Assembly: GCF_019104725.1 (NCBI RefSeq)
Contig: NZ_JAHRXF010000001.1
Location: forward strand, 124,001-188,000
From: Streptomyces corallincola
GTDB taxonomy: Bacteria; Actinomycetota; Actinomycetes; Streptomycetales; Streptomycetaceae
Length of the DNA: 64,000 nucleotides
Direction: 5' to 3'
Shown here: in pieces, positions 17,052 to 25,550 of the stretch
Position numbering within the stretch: position 1 is the stretch's first letter
How the letters are laid out: each line of letters starts with the position of its first letter
The notes under the pieces: model-generated
Databases searched by the model: none
What the model was told of the DNA's origin: nothing
The model's input: only the letters and a program-made list of their open reading frames with translations
Translations under genes and position numbers: made by a program

Positions 17052-18404
17052 GTGAGTGGCGAGAACCCTTCGGCGGACGACGTGCAGTCGGCGGACGACG
17101 TGCAGCAGGTGTGGGACGTCGTCGTGGTGGGCGCGGGACCCGCGGGCGCCTCGGCCGCCTACGCGGCGGCGGTCGCGGGACGGCGCGTACTACTGCTGGA
17201 GAAGGCCGAACTGCCCCGTTACAAGACGTGCGGCGGCGGCATCATCGGCCCCTCGCGCGACGCGCTTCCGCCCGGCTTCGAACTCCCCTTCAAGGACCGG
17301 GTGTTCGCGGTCACCTTCTCCAACAACGGCCGGTTCAGCCGGACCCGCCGCTCGCGGCGAATGATGTTCGGGCTGATCAACCGCCCCGAGTTCGACCAGC
17401 AGTTGGTGGAGCACGCCCAGAAGGCGGGCGCCGAACTGCGGACGGGCGTGACGGTGCAGCGGGTCGAGCAGCACGGCTCGGCGGTGCCGGACCGGCGCAC
17501 GGTCGCCGTGGTCCTGCAGGGCGGTGAGACGGTGCTCGCCCGCGCGGTCGTCGGCGCGGATGGCAGCGCCAGCCGCATAGGAGCGCACGTCGGGGTGAAG
17601 CTCGACCAGGTGGACCTCGGTCTGGAGGCGGAGATCCCCGTCCCGGACACGGTCGCGGAGGACTGGAAGGGCCGGGTCCTCATCGACTGGGGCCCGATGC
17701 CCGGCAGTTACGGCTGGGTCTTCCCCAAGGGAGATACGCTGACGGTCGGTGTGATCTCGGCGCGCGGTGAGGGTGCCGCCACCAAGCGGTATCTGGAGGA
17801 CTTCGTCGCCCGCCTGGGGCTGGCCGGTTTCGAGCCGTCCGTCTCCTCCGGGCACCTCACCCGTTGCCGGGCCGACGACTCGCCGCTGTCGCGGGGCCGG
17901 GTCATCGTCTGCGGCGACGCGGCGGGCCTGCTGGAGCCGTGGACCCGTGAGGGCATCTCGTTCGCGCTGCGTTCCGGGCGGCTGGCGGGGGAGTGGGCGG
18001 TCCGGATCGCCGAGGCGCACGACGCGGTGGACGCCCGCCGCCAGGCCCTCAACTACGCCTTCGCCATCAAGGCGGGCCTGGGCGTCGAGATGAGCATCGG
18101 CAAGCGGATGCTGGCCGCGTTCGAGCGCCGTCCGGGACTGTTCCACGCGGTGCTGACCGGTTTCCGCCCGGCGTGGAACGCGTTCCGCGACATCACCCGC
18201 GGGTCCACGTCGCTGGGCGAACTGGTCCGTACGCACCCGTTCGCGCAGCGCGCGCTGACCCTGCTGGACCGGGGACAGGCGACTCCGGTCACGTCCGACG
18301 CGCCGGGTGCCGTGGACGACTCCGAGGAGACGGAGGGCGCGGAGGCGTCGGCGGCTCCGGGCGCCTCGGGGGCGCAGGGCGCTCCGGGCGCGCCGAAGGA
18401 CTGA
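17052..18404 (+). CDS. Geranylgeranyl reductase family FAD-dependent oxidoreductase
   Basis: 450 aa, GTG 17052. The FAD dinucleotide-binding motif VVVGAGPAGASAA is at residues 24-36, followed by LLEKAELPRYKTCGGGI, where the TCGGG motif is characteristic of geranylgeranyl reductases, and the second FAD motif GDAAGLLEPWTREGI near residue 287. It probably reduces isoprenoid double bonds (menaquinone side chain or a lipid) at the membrane, or an equivalent substrate. The last 35 residues are Ala/Gly/Glu low-complexity. It ends at the hairpin shared with the deazaflavin gene. Confidence 0.88.
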   Translation: MSGENPSADDVQSADDVQQVWDVVVVGAGPAGASAAYAAAVAGRRVLLLEKAELPRYKTCGGGIIGPSRDALPPGFELPFKDRVFAVTFSNNGRFSRTRRSRRMMFGLINRPEFDQQLVEHAQKAGAELRTGVTVQRVEQHGSAVPDRRTVAVVLQGGETVLARAVVGADGSASRIGAHVGVKLDQVDLGLEAEIPVPDTVAEDWKGRVLIDWGPMPGSYGWVFPKGDTLTVGVISARGEGAATKRYLEDFVARLGLAGFEPSVSSGHLTRCRADDSPLSRGRVIVCGDAAGLLEPWTREGISFALRSGRLAGEWAVRIAEAHDAVDARRQALNYAFAIKAGLGVEMSIGKRMLAAFERRPGLFHAVLTGFRPAWNAFRDITRGSTSLGELVRTHPFAQRALTLLDRGQATPVTSDAPGAVDDSEETEGAEASAAPGASGAQGAPGAPKD

Positions 18405-18425
18405 CCCGCGGGTTTCTGACGGGGT

Positions 18426-18445
18426 CCGGGCCGGTGCCGGCCCGG
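18426..18445. terminator. Hairpin between convergent genes
   Basis: CCGGGCCGG (18426-18434) and CCGGCCCGG (18437-18445) form a 9-bp stem with a 2-nt centre (functionally a slightly larger loop), between the flavoprotein and deazaflavin oxidoreductase genes. Confidence 0.6.
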
Positions 18446-18461
18446 TTGCGCGCCCGGCAGC

Positions 18462-18935
18462 TCAGCCCGTGATCGTGACCCGGAAGACCGGGTGGTCGGG
18501 CGCGATGCGGCGCAGCTCCGCGTCCGGGGAGTCGGGCCCGACCCCGTCGAAGAAGATCCCGACCTCCGCCTTCCAGCGCTTGAGGTAGGCCCGCAGCAGC
18601 GGCACCTTCTCGTCGTCGGGCACCTCGGCGGCGGTGAACACCTCGGCCTTCCCGCCGAGACGCAGTTCACCGCCGCCCGCCGCCCGCATGTTGTGCGTCC
18701 ACTGGACGTGCCCGCGCGGGGCGAGGAGGTACTGCCGCCCGTCCACCGTCATCAGATTCACCGGTGTGGTGCGCCACTCGCCGCTCTTGCGACCGCGCAC
18801 CGCGAGGACGCGCGAGCCCCAGACGCTGAGGCCCCGCCGGGTGAGCCACGCGACGGCCCGGTTCATGACGTGCACGGTGAACCAGCCGGGCTTCCTGACA
18901 TGGATGTGCGGGGACGGGACGGCGGGCGTGGACAT
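18462..18935 (-). CDS. Nitroreductase / deazaflavin (F420)-dependent oxidoreductase family protein
   Basis: 157 aa, ATG at 18935. The sequence follows the DUF385/Ddn-like pattern: VLAVRGRKSGEWRTTPVNLMTVDGRQYLLAPRGHVQWTHNMRAAGGGEL, in which the RGRKSG loop and the GxxxWxxN stretch bind F420 phosphate in relatives such as M. tuberculosis Ddn. It probably uses F420H2 or FMN to reduce an unknown substrate. It diverges from a TetR gene, and the shared promoter carries five copies of one operator core, so it is very likely the repressed target. Confidence 0.85.
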   Translation of the reverse strand: MSTPAVPSPHIHVRKPGWFTVHVMNRAVAWLTRRGLSVWGSRVLAVRGRKSGEWRTTPVNLMTVDGRQYLLAPRGHVQWTHNMRAAGGGELRLGGKAEVFTAAEVPDDEKVPLLRAYLKRWKAEVGIFFDGVGPDSPDAELRRIAPDHPVFRVTITG

Positions 18936-18970
18936 GGCGACCTCCGGGCGGATGGGAAAGCACTCGCCGC

Positions 18971-19157
18971 GAGAGCGGTGCTCTCACTTGCTCCCAGTGT
19001 GGAGTGACTGCCGCTCCATCGCAAGAGCGGTGCTCTCAAATTTGCCCGCCGCTCTCTTTCGTGTGCGCTGCTCCGTACGGTAGGCGCTGTTCCCGTTGAG
19101 GTGCACCGCTCCGCATGGTGTGCACCGCTCTGAATGGTGTGCACCGCTCCGCCCCCG
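18971..19157. promoter_or_regulatory. TetR operator array (GAGCGGTGC core, five copies)
   Basis: GAGAGCGGTGCTCTC (18971-18985) is a perfect 6-3-6 inverted repeat and recurs as AAGAGCGGTGCTCTC (19023-19037). The reverse complement of the core, GCACCGCTC, appears three more times in 19-bp direct repeats at 19101, 19120 and 19139. All lie between the divergent deazaflavin and TetR genes. Confidence 0.8.
19101..19157 (+). repeat. Three 19-bp direct repeats upstream of the TetR gene
   Basis: Units start at 19101, 19120 and 19139, each opening GTGCACCGCTC; the third diverges in its second half. They end 15 bp before the TetR start codon and probably overlap its promoter. Confidence 0.85.
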
Positions 19158-19172
19158 TGGCACACTGCCCGG

Positions 19173-19904
19173 ATGACCACCCACCAGGGCGCCCGCGCGC
19201 GGGCCCGGGCCGAGATCACCGCCGCCATCAAGGACACCGCCCGCAGGCAGCTCGCGGACGAGGGCGCCGCCAAGCTCTCGCTGCGTGCCGTCGCCCGCGA
19301 GCTGGGTATGGTCTCCTCCGCCCTGTACCGCTACTTCCCCAGCCGCGACGACCTGCTGACCGACCTGATCATCGACGCCTACGACGCGGTGGGCGAGGTG
19401 GCGGAACGGGCCTGGGCGGAAGCACGGGCCACCGCCACCGGGCCGGATGGCGCGGACCCCCTCGCCTGCTGGACGGCGGTCTGCTCGGCGGCACGCGCCT
19501 GGGGGCTCGCCCACCCGCACGAGTACGCGCTCATCTACGGCTCCCCGGTGCCGGGTTACTCCGCCCCCCAGAGCACCGTCCGTGCGGCGGCCCGCGTCAG
19601 CATGTCCCTCCTCGGCATCGTCCGGGACGCCCGCAGGAGCGGGGAGCTCACCGACGTGCCCCTGCCCGCCGCCCTGCACACCGAGGCCCAGCGCATGGTG
19701 GCCGACTTCGCCCCCGACCTGCCCGTCGGCACCGCCGCCGCCCTCGTCGCCGCCTGGGCCCAGCTCTTCGGCCTGATCGGCTTCGAGGTCTTCGGCCAGT
19801 TCCACCGTGTGGTGGAGGAGCGCGAGGCGTTCTTCGTCCACGCGGTGGAACGACTGGGGCGCGGCGTCGGCCTGGTCGGACGCGGACCGGCTGCCGACTC
19901 GTAG
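19173..19904 (+). CDS. TetR/AcrR family transcriptional regulator
   Basis: 243 aa, ATG 19173; the upstream in-frame start at 19134 lies inside the 19-bp repeats. A CACACT box 7 nt before the ATG suggests a leaderless mRNA. The N-terminal HTH reads LSLRAVARELGMVSSALYRYFPSRDDLL (residues about 31-58), followed by a ligand domain with the WHG-type FEVFGQFHRVV helix. The regulator most likely binds the five GAGCGGTGC sites in its own promoter and represses both itself and the deazaflavin oxidoreductase. Confidence 0.92.
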   Translation: MTTHQGARARARAEITAAIKDTARRQLADEGAAKLSLRAVARELGMVSSALYRYFPSRDDLLTDLIIDAYDAVGEVAERAWAEARATATGPDGADPLACWTAVCSAARAWGLAHPHEYALIYGSPVPGYSAPQSTVRAAARVSMSLLGIVRDARRSGELTDVPLPAALHTEAQRMVADFAPDLPVGTAAALVAAWAQLFGLIGFEVFGQFHRVVEEREAFFVHAVERLGRGVGLVGRGPAADS

Positions 19905-19979
19905 CACCGGAGGCGGCCGGCCTCCCCGTGCGTGGCTCCGGTCGCGTAGGGCGACGTACTCGCGTGACGCGTCGAGCAT

Positions 19980-20024
19980 CACAGCGGTCACAGCGGTCAC
20001 AGCGGTCACAGCGGTCACAGCGGC
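19980..20024. repeat. 9-bp tandem repeat (CACAGCGGT) x5
   Basis: Five head-to-tail units (last one CACAGCGGC) lie in the 237-bp gap between the TetR gene and the sensor kinase gene. Confidence 0.9.
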
Positions 20025-20062
20025 CACGGTGGTCCCGGGCCGGATCACCGGACCGTCCGGGC

Positions 20063-20134
20063 GCGTACTCCCCGGGGAGTACGCCTGGTCACCCCACCCG
20101 GGCGACGCCTGCGCGCCCCGCCTGCGTCTAGCGT
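20063..20134 (+). promoter_or_regulatory. 22-bp perfect palindrome and leaderless promoter of the two-component system
   Basis: 20063-20084 is a perfect 22-bp palindrome centred on CCCC/GGGG with outer GCGTACT/AGTACGC arms. A -10 box TAGCGT (20129-20134) sits 7 nt before the kinase ATG. The palindrome centre lies about 68 bp upstream of the inferred transcription start, a usual activator position; the cognate response regulator is the obvious candidate. Confidence 0.6.
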
Positions 20135-20141
20135 GGCGGAC

Positions 20142-21434
20142 ATGGAACAGCGGTGTGACGGCGAGGGGCGCTCGCGCTCGCGGGACGGACGCGCGGGGAT
20201 GCGGGCACGGCGCCGGAACCCTCAGCGGGACCGGGACACAGGGGCGGACCCGCACCCGCACCCGGACTCGGAGGCTTTCGGCGAGCGCATGCCCTGGCGG
20301 TCCACCGCGCTGCTCACCGTGTTCGTCCTGGCCGGTTCCACCTTCGCGGCGCACGCCCAGCCCGGCCGCGTACCCCTGGACCTCGCCGCGCGCCTCCTGC
20401 TGGTGGCCGCCTCCGTCGCGCTGCTCTGGCGCCGGAGGCATCCGGTCCCGGTCGTCTTCGGCACGGCTCTGGCCACCCTCGGATATCTCGCCGCCGGGTA
20501 TCCGTACGGGCCGGTGTTCGTGACGGTCGCCGTGGCCTGCTTCGCCGCTGTCGTCACCGGGCACCGGCGGGCCGCCTGGTCGGCGCTCGCGCTGCTGTGG
20601 GCGGGGCATGTGCTGATCTCGCTGTGGCTCTACCGGTACCTTCCGCCGCGCGGCGACCGGGCGGCCACGCCGGCCCAGGAGATCGTGGTCGCCACCTGGG
20701 TGATCGCCGTCGCCGCGCTGTGCGAACTGGTCCGGCTGCGCCGTGAGCAGTGGGCGCGCGACCGGGCCGACCGGGCCCGGGCCGCGCGACGGCGGGCGGA
20801 CGAGGAACGGCTGCGTATCGCCCAGGAGTTGCACGACGTGCTCGCGCACAGCATCTCCGTGATCAACGTCCAGGCCGGAATGGGCCTCGCGCTACTCGAC
20901 CAGAACCCTGACCAGGCCCGCGCCGCCCTCACCACCATCAAGGCCGCCAGCAAGGAGGCGCTCGGCGAGGTCCGCCAGGTCCTCGACACCCTCCGCGCGC
21001 CGGGGGCCGCACCCCGCGCGCCCGCTCCCGGCCTCGACCGGCTCCCCGAACTGGCCGAACAGGCGGCCACGGCCGGACTCACCGTGGAGATCACGGGCGA
21101 CCCGCCGCCCCTCCCGCCCGGCACCGACCTCGCGGCCTTCCGCATCGTCCAGGAGGCGCTGACCAACGTGGTGCGGCACTCGCGGTCGCGGCGGGCCCGG
21201 GTCGCGCTGCGCGCCGGGCCCGGGGAGCTGCGGCTCACCATCGACGACGACGGTCCCGCGAGCGGCGCCGACGCGGGCGGCAGCGGGAACGGGCTGGCCG
21301 GGATGCGGGAGAGGGCCGCGGCCCTCGGCGGCACCATCGAGGCGGGCCCGCGCGAGGACGGCGGCTTCCGGGTGCGCGCCGTCCTGCCCGCCCGCACCTC
21401 CGTACCGCCCGCACACACCGAGGAGGCCCCGTGA
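20142..21434 (+). CDS. Sensor histidine kinase (NarL-type two-component system)
   Basis: 430 aa, ATG 20142 chosen because TAGCGT lies 7 nt upstream. The N-terminal 50 residues are basic and low-complexity, then four or five hydrophobic membrane segments follow (roughly residues 54-180). The HisKA_3 motif RIAQELHDVLAHSISVINVQ places the phosphorylated histidine at residue 231, and the HATPase domain has FRIVQEALTNVVRHS and GNGLAGMRERAA. The signal is unknown; there is no large extracellular sensor domain. The stop codon overlaps the response regulator start (GTGA). Confidence 0.92.
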   Translation: MEQRCDGEGRSRSRDGRAGMRARRRNPQRDRDTGADPHPHPDSEAFGERMPWRSTALLTVFVLAGSTFAAHAQPGRVPLDLAARLLLVAASVALLWRRRHPVPVVFGTALATLGYLAAGYPYGPVFVTVAVACFAAVVTGHRRAAWSALALLWAGHVLISLWLYRYLPPRGDRAATPAQEIVVATWVIAVAALCELVRLRREQWARDRADRARAARRRADEERLRIAQELHDVLAHSISVINVQAGMGLALLDQNPDQARAALTTIKAASKEALGEVRQVLDTLRAPGAAPRAPAPGLDRLPELAEQAATAGLTVEITGDPPPLPPGTDLAAFRIVQEALTNVVRHSRSRRARVALRAGPGELRLTIDDDGPASGADAGGSGNGLAGMRERAAALGGTIEAGPREDGGFRVRAVLPARTSVPPAHTEEAP

Positions 21435-22096
21435 TCCGCGTACTGCTCGCCGACGACCAGTCGCTCGTACGGGCGGGATTCCGGGCCCTGCTCGACGCCC
21501 AGCCCGGCATCGAGGTGGCCGGTGAGGCGGCGGACGGCGAGGCGGCGCTACGCGGGGTGCGCGAACTCCGGCCGGACGTCGTCCTGATGGACATCCGGAT
21601 GCCCGTACTCGACGGCCTCGCCGCCACGCGGCGCCTCACCGAGGACTCGGACTCGGCCGACGTGAAGGTGGTCATGCTGACCACGTTCGAACTCGACGAG
21701 TACGTCTTCGAGGCGATCCGCTCCGGCGCCTCCGGGTTCCTGGTCAAGGACACCGAACCCGACGAACTGGTGCGCGCCGTAAGGGCGGTGGTCGAGGGCG
21801 ACGCGCTGCTGTCGCCCGGCGTCACCCGCAGGCTCATCGCGGAGTTCGCGGCCCGCTCGAAGGAACCGGCCGCCGCCGACGCGCTCTCCCGGCTCACCGA
21901 ACGGGAGCGCGAGGTCATGGCGTTGGTCGGCATCGGCCTGTCCAACGAGGAGATCGCCCGGCGCCTGGTCGTCAGCCCGCTCACCGCCAAGACCCATGTG
22001 AGTCGCACGATGGTCAAACTGGGCGCCCGCGACCGTGCCCAACTCGTCGTCCTCGCCTATGAGTCCGGGTTGGTACGCCCTGGCTGGCTCGGCTGA
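21431..22096 (+). CDS. LuxR/NarL family response regulator
   Basis: 221 aa, GTG 21431 overlapping the kinase stop. The receiver domain has the acidic pair Asp8-Asp9, phospho-acceptor Asp54 in VVLMDIRMP and Lys in FLVKD. The C-terminal HTH reads LTEREREVMALVGIGLSNEEIARRLVVSPLTAKTHVSRTMVKL. It is the partner of the upstream kinase and probably binds the palindrome at 20063. Its last 40 bp overlap the 3' end of the convergent DUF6332 gene. Confidence 0.94.
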   Translation: MIRVLLADDQSLVRAGFRALLDAQPGIEVAGEAADGEAALRGVRELRPDVVLMDIRMPVLDGLAATRRLTEDSDSADVKVVMLTTFELDEYVFEAIRSGASGFLVKDTEPDELVRAVRAVVEGDALLSPGVTRRLIAEFAARSKEPAAADALSRLTEREREVMALVGIGLSNEEIARRLVVSPLTAKTHVSRTMVKLGARDRAQLVVLAYESGLVRPGWLG

Positions 22097-22341
22097 CCGG
22101 CAGCGCTGAAACGCAGCAGAACACTCGCCACACGCACCGCGAACACCACTAGGGCGAGTGCGACTCCCGTATATATCAGCACAGTTGAGATCGGCCGCGA
22201 CAGACCGAAGACAAGCACCGGACCGGTCACCGCCCCGAACACCACGGCTGCCGCGAAGGCCGCGCTGAACAGCGCGTATCCGATCTCCACCGTCATGGCG
22301 TCGCGTTGTGCCTGGCTGCGCCGTCCCGCGTCACCGTTCAC
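22057..22341 (-). CDS. DUF6332 family small membrane protein
   Basis: 94 aa from GTG 22341 (VNGDAGRRSQAQRDAMTVEIGYALFS); ATG at 22296 would give 79 aa. RRSQAQRDAMTVEIGYA is the conserved opening of the Streptomyces DUF6332 proteins. Two hydrophobic segments follow (ALFSAAFAAAVVFGAVTG and VLIYTGVALALVVFAVRVASVLL), so it is a two-TM membrane protein of unknown role. The C-terminus overlaps the response regulator gene tail to tail. Confidence 0.7.
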   Translation of the reverse strand: MNGDAGRRSQAQRDAMTVEIGYALFSAAFAAAVVFGAVTGPVLVFGLSRPISTVLIYTGVALALVVFAVRVASVLLRFSAAGQPSQPGRTNPDS

Positions 22342-22453
22342 ACCCGCCAGTCTGGCAGCCGGGCGACATCCCGGCAATCACGTTCGCACGCAAGGGAGAT
22401 GGGGGGCGAACGGTTGTGTGAGACCGAATTCACGCCTCTGCTACGGTGCGTTC

Positions 22454-22849
22454 ATGGCGGCGAACCGCGGTGAACAGACGCTGGTCGATCAGTGGCGGGG
22501 CATCCTCGCCCTGCATGCCCGCACCCAGTGCGAACTCGACCGGACCCTGCACGGCCACGGGCTGTGCGCCAGCGACTTCGAGGTGCTGGACCTGCTCGCG
22601 ACGGGCACCACACGCGCCCACCCCTCCTACCGCGTCCAGGAGATCTCCGAACGCGTCCACCTCAGTCAGAGTGCCCTCTCCCGCCTCATCGGCCGTCTGG
22701 AACGCGACGGCCTCGTCGCCCGGGGTATGTGCCAGGAGGATCGCCGCGGCGTCCGCGTAGCCCTCACCGAAAAGGGCCGCACCCTGCACGGCGAGGTGCT
22801 CCCGGCCCAGCGGGCGGTACTGGCGAAGATGCTGGCGGACGCGGTCTGA
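22454..22849 (+). CDS. MarR family transcriptional regulator
   Basis: 131 aa, ATG 22454. A TACGGT -10 box (22442-22447) ends 6 nt before the ATG, so the mRNA is probably leaderless. The winged-helix core is clear: EISERVHLSQSALSRLIGRLERDGLVARGMCQEDRRGVRVALTEKG, with the DRR wing motif. Two cysteines (Cys26 and Cys35 area) precede the HTH and a third sits in the wing (GMCQEDRR), which could be redox-sensitive. No obvious target gene is coupled to it. Confidence 0.9.
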   Translation: MAANRGEQTLVDQWRGILALHARTQCELDRTLHGHGLCASDFEVLDLLATGTTRAHPSYRVQEISERVHLSQSALSRLIGRLERDGLVARGMCQEDRRGVRVALTEKGRTLHGEVLPAQRAVLAKMLADAV

Positions 22850-23065
22850 GCAGTCTTCGCGGAGGCGCGGGCGCGAGCGGTACCGGTGATCCCCGCCGAC
22901 GCGTCGGCAGCCCGTCGATGCCGTCCCGGAGGGCGAGCAGGACGCCTGCGGACGTCGCCCGGTCGCTGTGTCCGATTCTGCGGGACGCGGGCAGGGCGGT
23001 CACGGGTACGGGCGGAGGACCCTCGTCCCGGTGCTGGGAGCCGTGGACGACACGCCCGCGACCTC

Positions 23066-23887
23066 TCATCCCCTATGTGCTGTCACCACATGGATGTTGA
23101 ACCCACACGGCACGTGGCCGTCCGGTCGCGCCAGCTTCGCGGCCTCCCCGCGGAAGGCGTCGGCCAGGCGGTCCACGGTGGGTGGGTCGAGTGGGCCCAG
23201 GTCGTAGACGCCCGAGACGGTTGACCAGAGGTTCTCCAGGGGACCGCCGATGTCCACGGGCACCGTCTCCCAGCGGACGTTCACGAAACCGGCGCCGCTG
23301 AGGATCGCGCCCAGCCCCTCTCGGGTGCGGGACCTGCGGTCGCCCAGGGAGGGGATGCGCTGCGCGGCGGGCGCCCGGTCGATCGCGGTGCGCAGGAGCC
23401 GTAGGAACGCGTCGTAACCCTCACCGGCGACGGCACCTCCGCCCACGACGCACGCCAGGGCCCCGCCGGGACTCAGGACGCGGGCCAGTTCGCCCGCGAC
23501 CTGCTCGATCTCGCTCATCAGCATCAGAGCCATGTGGCTGACACACGCGTCGAACTCGCCCTCCCCGAACGGCAGACGCTGTGCCCGGGCCGCCTCCAGC
23601 CGCGCCCCGGCCAGGGCAGGTCGCCGCCGGGCAACGGCCAGGGAGTGCGGCGAGAGGTCCACCCCGGCGAGCCGCCGACCCTCCTCGCGGGCCAACAGCT
23701 CCAGCAGCAGCTCGTCCCCGCACCCGAGATCGAGCACCCGCGCGCTGCCCCGTACCGCGTCGCGCAGCATCTCATAGCTGGAGCGGCCGTCCGGGGTACG
23801 CCCGTGGGCGAACACATCGGACGTCACGGTCGGATGCTCGGCGTGATATGCCAGCAGGAACGCTTCCTGGGATGCGGTCGTCGTCAC
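23066..23887 (-). CDS. Class I SAM-dependent methyltransferase
   Basis: 273 aa, GTG at 23887, with a TAGGCT -10 box (23894-23899 on the minus strand) 6 nt upstream, indicating a leaderless mRNA. The SAM site is VLDLGCGDELLLELL, followed by GVDLSPHSLAVARRR and LPFGEGEFDACVSHMAL. It belongs to the Methyltransf_11 type; the substrate is unknown. Its upstream promoter region contains an 11-copy CTGCC microsatellite where the -35 box should be. Confidence 0.85.
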   Translation of the reverse strand: MTTTASQEAFLLAYHAEHPTVTSDVFAHGRTPDGRSSYEMLRDAVRGSARVLDLGCGDELLLELLAREEGRRLAGVDLSPHSLAVARRRPALAGARLEAARAQRLPFGEGEFDACVSHMALMLMSEIEQVAGELARVLSPGGALACVVGGGAVAGEGYDAFLRLLRTAIDRAPAAQRIPSLGDRRSRTREGLGAILSGAGFVNVRWETVPVDIGGPLENLWSTVSGVYDLGPLDPPTVDRLADAFRGEAAKLARPDGHVPCGFNIHVVTAHRG

Positions 23888-23914
23888 CGGCCCAGCCTAG
23901 GAGGCACGCTCATC

Positions 23915-23969
23915 CTGCCCTGCCCTGCCCTGCCCTGCCCTGCCCTGCCCTGCCCTGCCCTGCCCTGCC
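23915..23969. repeat. Pentanucleotide microsatellite CTGCC x11 in the methyltransferase promoter
   Basis: Eleven perfect CTGCC units (23915-23969) plus a partial one. The nearest edge is 28 bp upstream of the methyltransferase start, so the -35 position (about 23916-23922) falls inside the repeat. This is the longest short-unit perfect array in the window. Confidence 0.95.
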
Positions 23970-24037
23970 CTGCTCCGTCGAGGGCGTAGTCCGGCCGACG
24001 GGACCAAGTCCCCCTTCGCATAACGCCGTTGCCTTGC

Positions 24038-25255
24038 CTACGCCGCGCTCATCACCCGCCGCGTTGTCACCCCGATCATCGCCGCCACCCCCGCCAGCAT
24101 CGCGACGCTGGTCAGCGCGGCGGGCAGGGACAGCCAGTCCGCCATGAAGCCGATTGCCGGGGGACCGAGGAGCATCCCGCCGTAGCCCAGCGTGGAGGCG
24201 ACGGCGACGCCGGAGGGTCCGGCCAGGGCGCCCGCTCGCTCGATGGCGACCGGGAAGAGGTTGGCGAGCCCCAGTCCGGTCACCGCGAAGCCGAGCAGTG
24301 CCGCCCACACCGAAGGGGCGAGCGCGCCGACCAGCATGCCGAGCGCGGCGACGGCCCCGCCGGTCACCACGGTCCGGGTCCGGCCGAGGCGCTCCAGCAG
24401 GGTCGTGCCGGTGAGGCGTCCCACGGTCATGGCGAGCGCGAAGCAGGAGTACCCGACCGCCGCCGTCCCCGCCGAGGCGGCCAGATCCTGCTGGAGATGC
24501 AGGGCGCCCCAGTCCGCCATCGCGCCCTCCCCGTACGCCGTGCAGAGCGCGACCAGACCGAACACCACCACCAGCCCGCGCCTACGACCCGAAGCGCCCC
24601 GTTCCGCCGGGTCCGCCGAGGCCCCCTGCTCCGCTCTCGGAGGGGCGGACGGCTCCGGAGACGCGTGGCGCAGCAGGGCGCGCCCGGCGACGGCGGTGAC
24701 CAGGAGGCCGATCACGGTGAGGGCGAACAGGTGCCGGGTCGGTGTCAGCGCCCCGGCGACCAGCCCGCCGAGCCCCGCTCCGACCATCCCGCCCATGCTG
24801 AACGCGGCATGGAAACTCGGCATGATCGGGCGGCCCAGCACGGCCACCAGACGGACGGCGGCACTGTTGAAGGCGACGTTCACCGATCCGTACGCGGCGC
24901 CGAACAGCAGCAGCACCAGGCCCAACGCCGTCACGGAGTGGGTCAGTGGAGGCAGGGCCACGCTGAGTGCGAGGACCGTCATGCACACAATGGTCACCCG
25001 GTGACTGCCGTACCGGCGGCACAGGCTCCCGGTCAGCGTCATGGTCAGCACGGCGCCCGCCGAGACACCCAGCAGCGCGAGACCCAGCGTGCTCGCGGAG
25101 GCGTGCGTCTGTTCCTTGATGTCGGGGATGCGCACCACCCACCCCGCGAAGATGAAACCGTCCAGGGCGAAGAAGGCGGTGATGGCGACGCGCAGACGGA
25201 GCAGGCCGTTGCCCGGCACGACACTGTGCGTTCGGGTTTTGTTTATTTGCGGCAC
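24038..25255 (-). CDS. MFS transporter (12 TM)
   Basis: 405 aa, GTG at 25255 with a TAGCCT -10 box 6 nt upstream (leaderless). About twelve hydrophobic segments surround a cytoplasmic loop of roughly 30 residues in the middle (SPEPSAPPRAEQGASADPAERG). The pattern ALDGFIFAGWVVRIPDIK and GSVNVAFNSAAVRL resembles FucP/YbjJ-type MFS carriers. Substrate unknown. It lies upstream of the methyltransferase on the same strand but is separated from it by the CTGCC repeat and a separate promoter. Confidence 0.88.
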   Translation of the reverse strand: MPQINKTRTHSVVPGNGLLRLRVAITAFFALDGFIFAGWVVRIPDIKEQTHASASTLGLALLGVSAGAVLTMTLTGSLCRRYGSHRVTIVCMTVLALSVALPPLTHSVTALGLVLLLFGAAYGSVNVAFNSAAVRLVAVLGRPIMPSFHAAFSMGGMVGAGLGGLVAGALTPTRHLFALTVIGLLVTAVAGRALLRHASPEPSAPPRAEQGASADPAERGASGRRRGLVVVFGLVALCTAYGEGAMADWGALHLQQDLAASAGTAAVGYSCFALAMTVGRLTGTTLLERLGRTRTVVTGGAVAALGMLVGALAPSVWAALLGFAVTGLGLANLFPVAIERAGALAGPSGVAVASTLGYGGMLLGPPAIGFMADWLSLPAALTSVAMLAGVAAMIGVTTRRVMSAA

Positions 25256-25550
25256 AAAATCAGGCTAGGTGGGAGGAGGAGGGAGCGCAAGGAGGTCCGT
25301 GCGGAGGGGCGGGAGTTCCGCTCTGGTCCGACTGTCAAGGCGACCCGCTGCCGGTGAGTCGCTGCTTCGAAATCCTCACCATCGAGGCCGACTTCGCTCG
25401 CCGTACGTGCCGGGACGGCTCAACGTGACGCCTCGTGGGGGCTGTTCGTCCGCTCTGTGGCGAATTGCGGCCAAGGTGCCGGTGGATACAGCTTGGTGAA
25501 TGCTCCCGCACACGCTGGTTGCCGGGGGATGAGCAAGCCATGATGGCCCT

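Noticed and set aside
19980..20024. CACAGCGGT tandem repeat considered as TetR operators
   Set aside because: Shares only GCGGT with the GAGCGGTGC core and lies downstream of the TetR gene.
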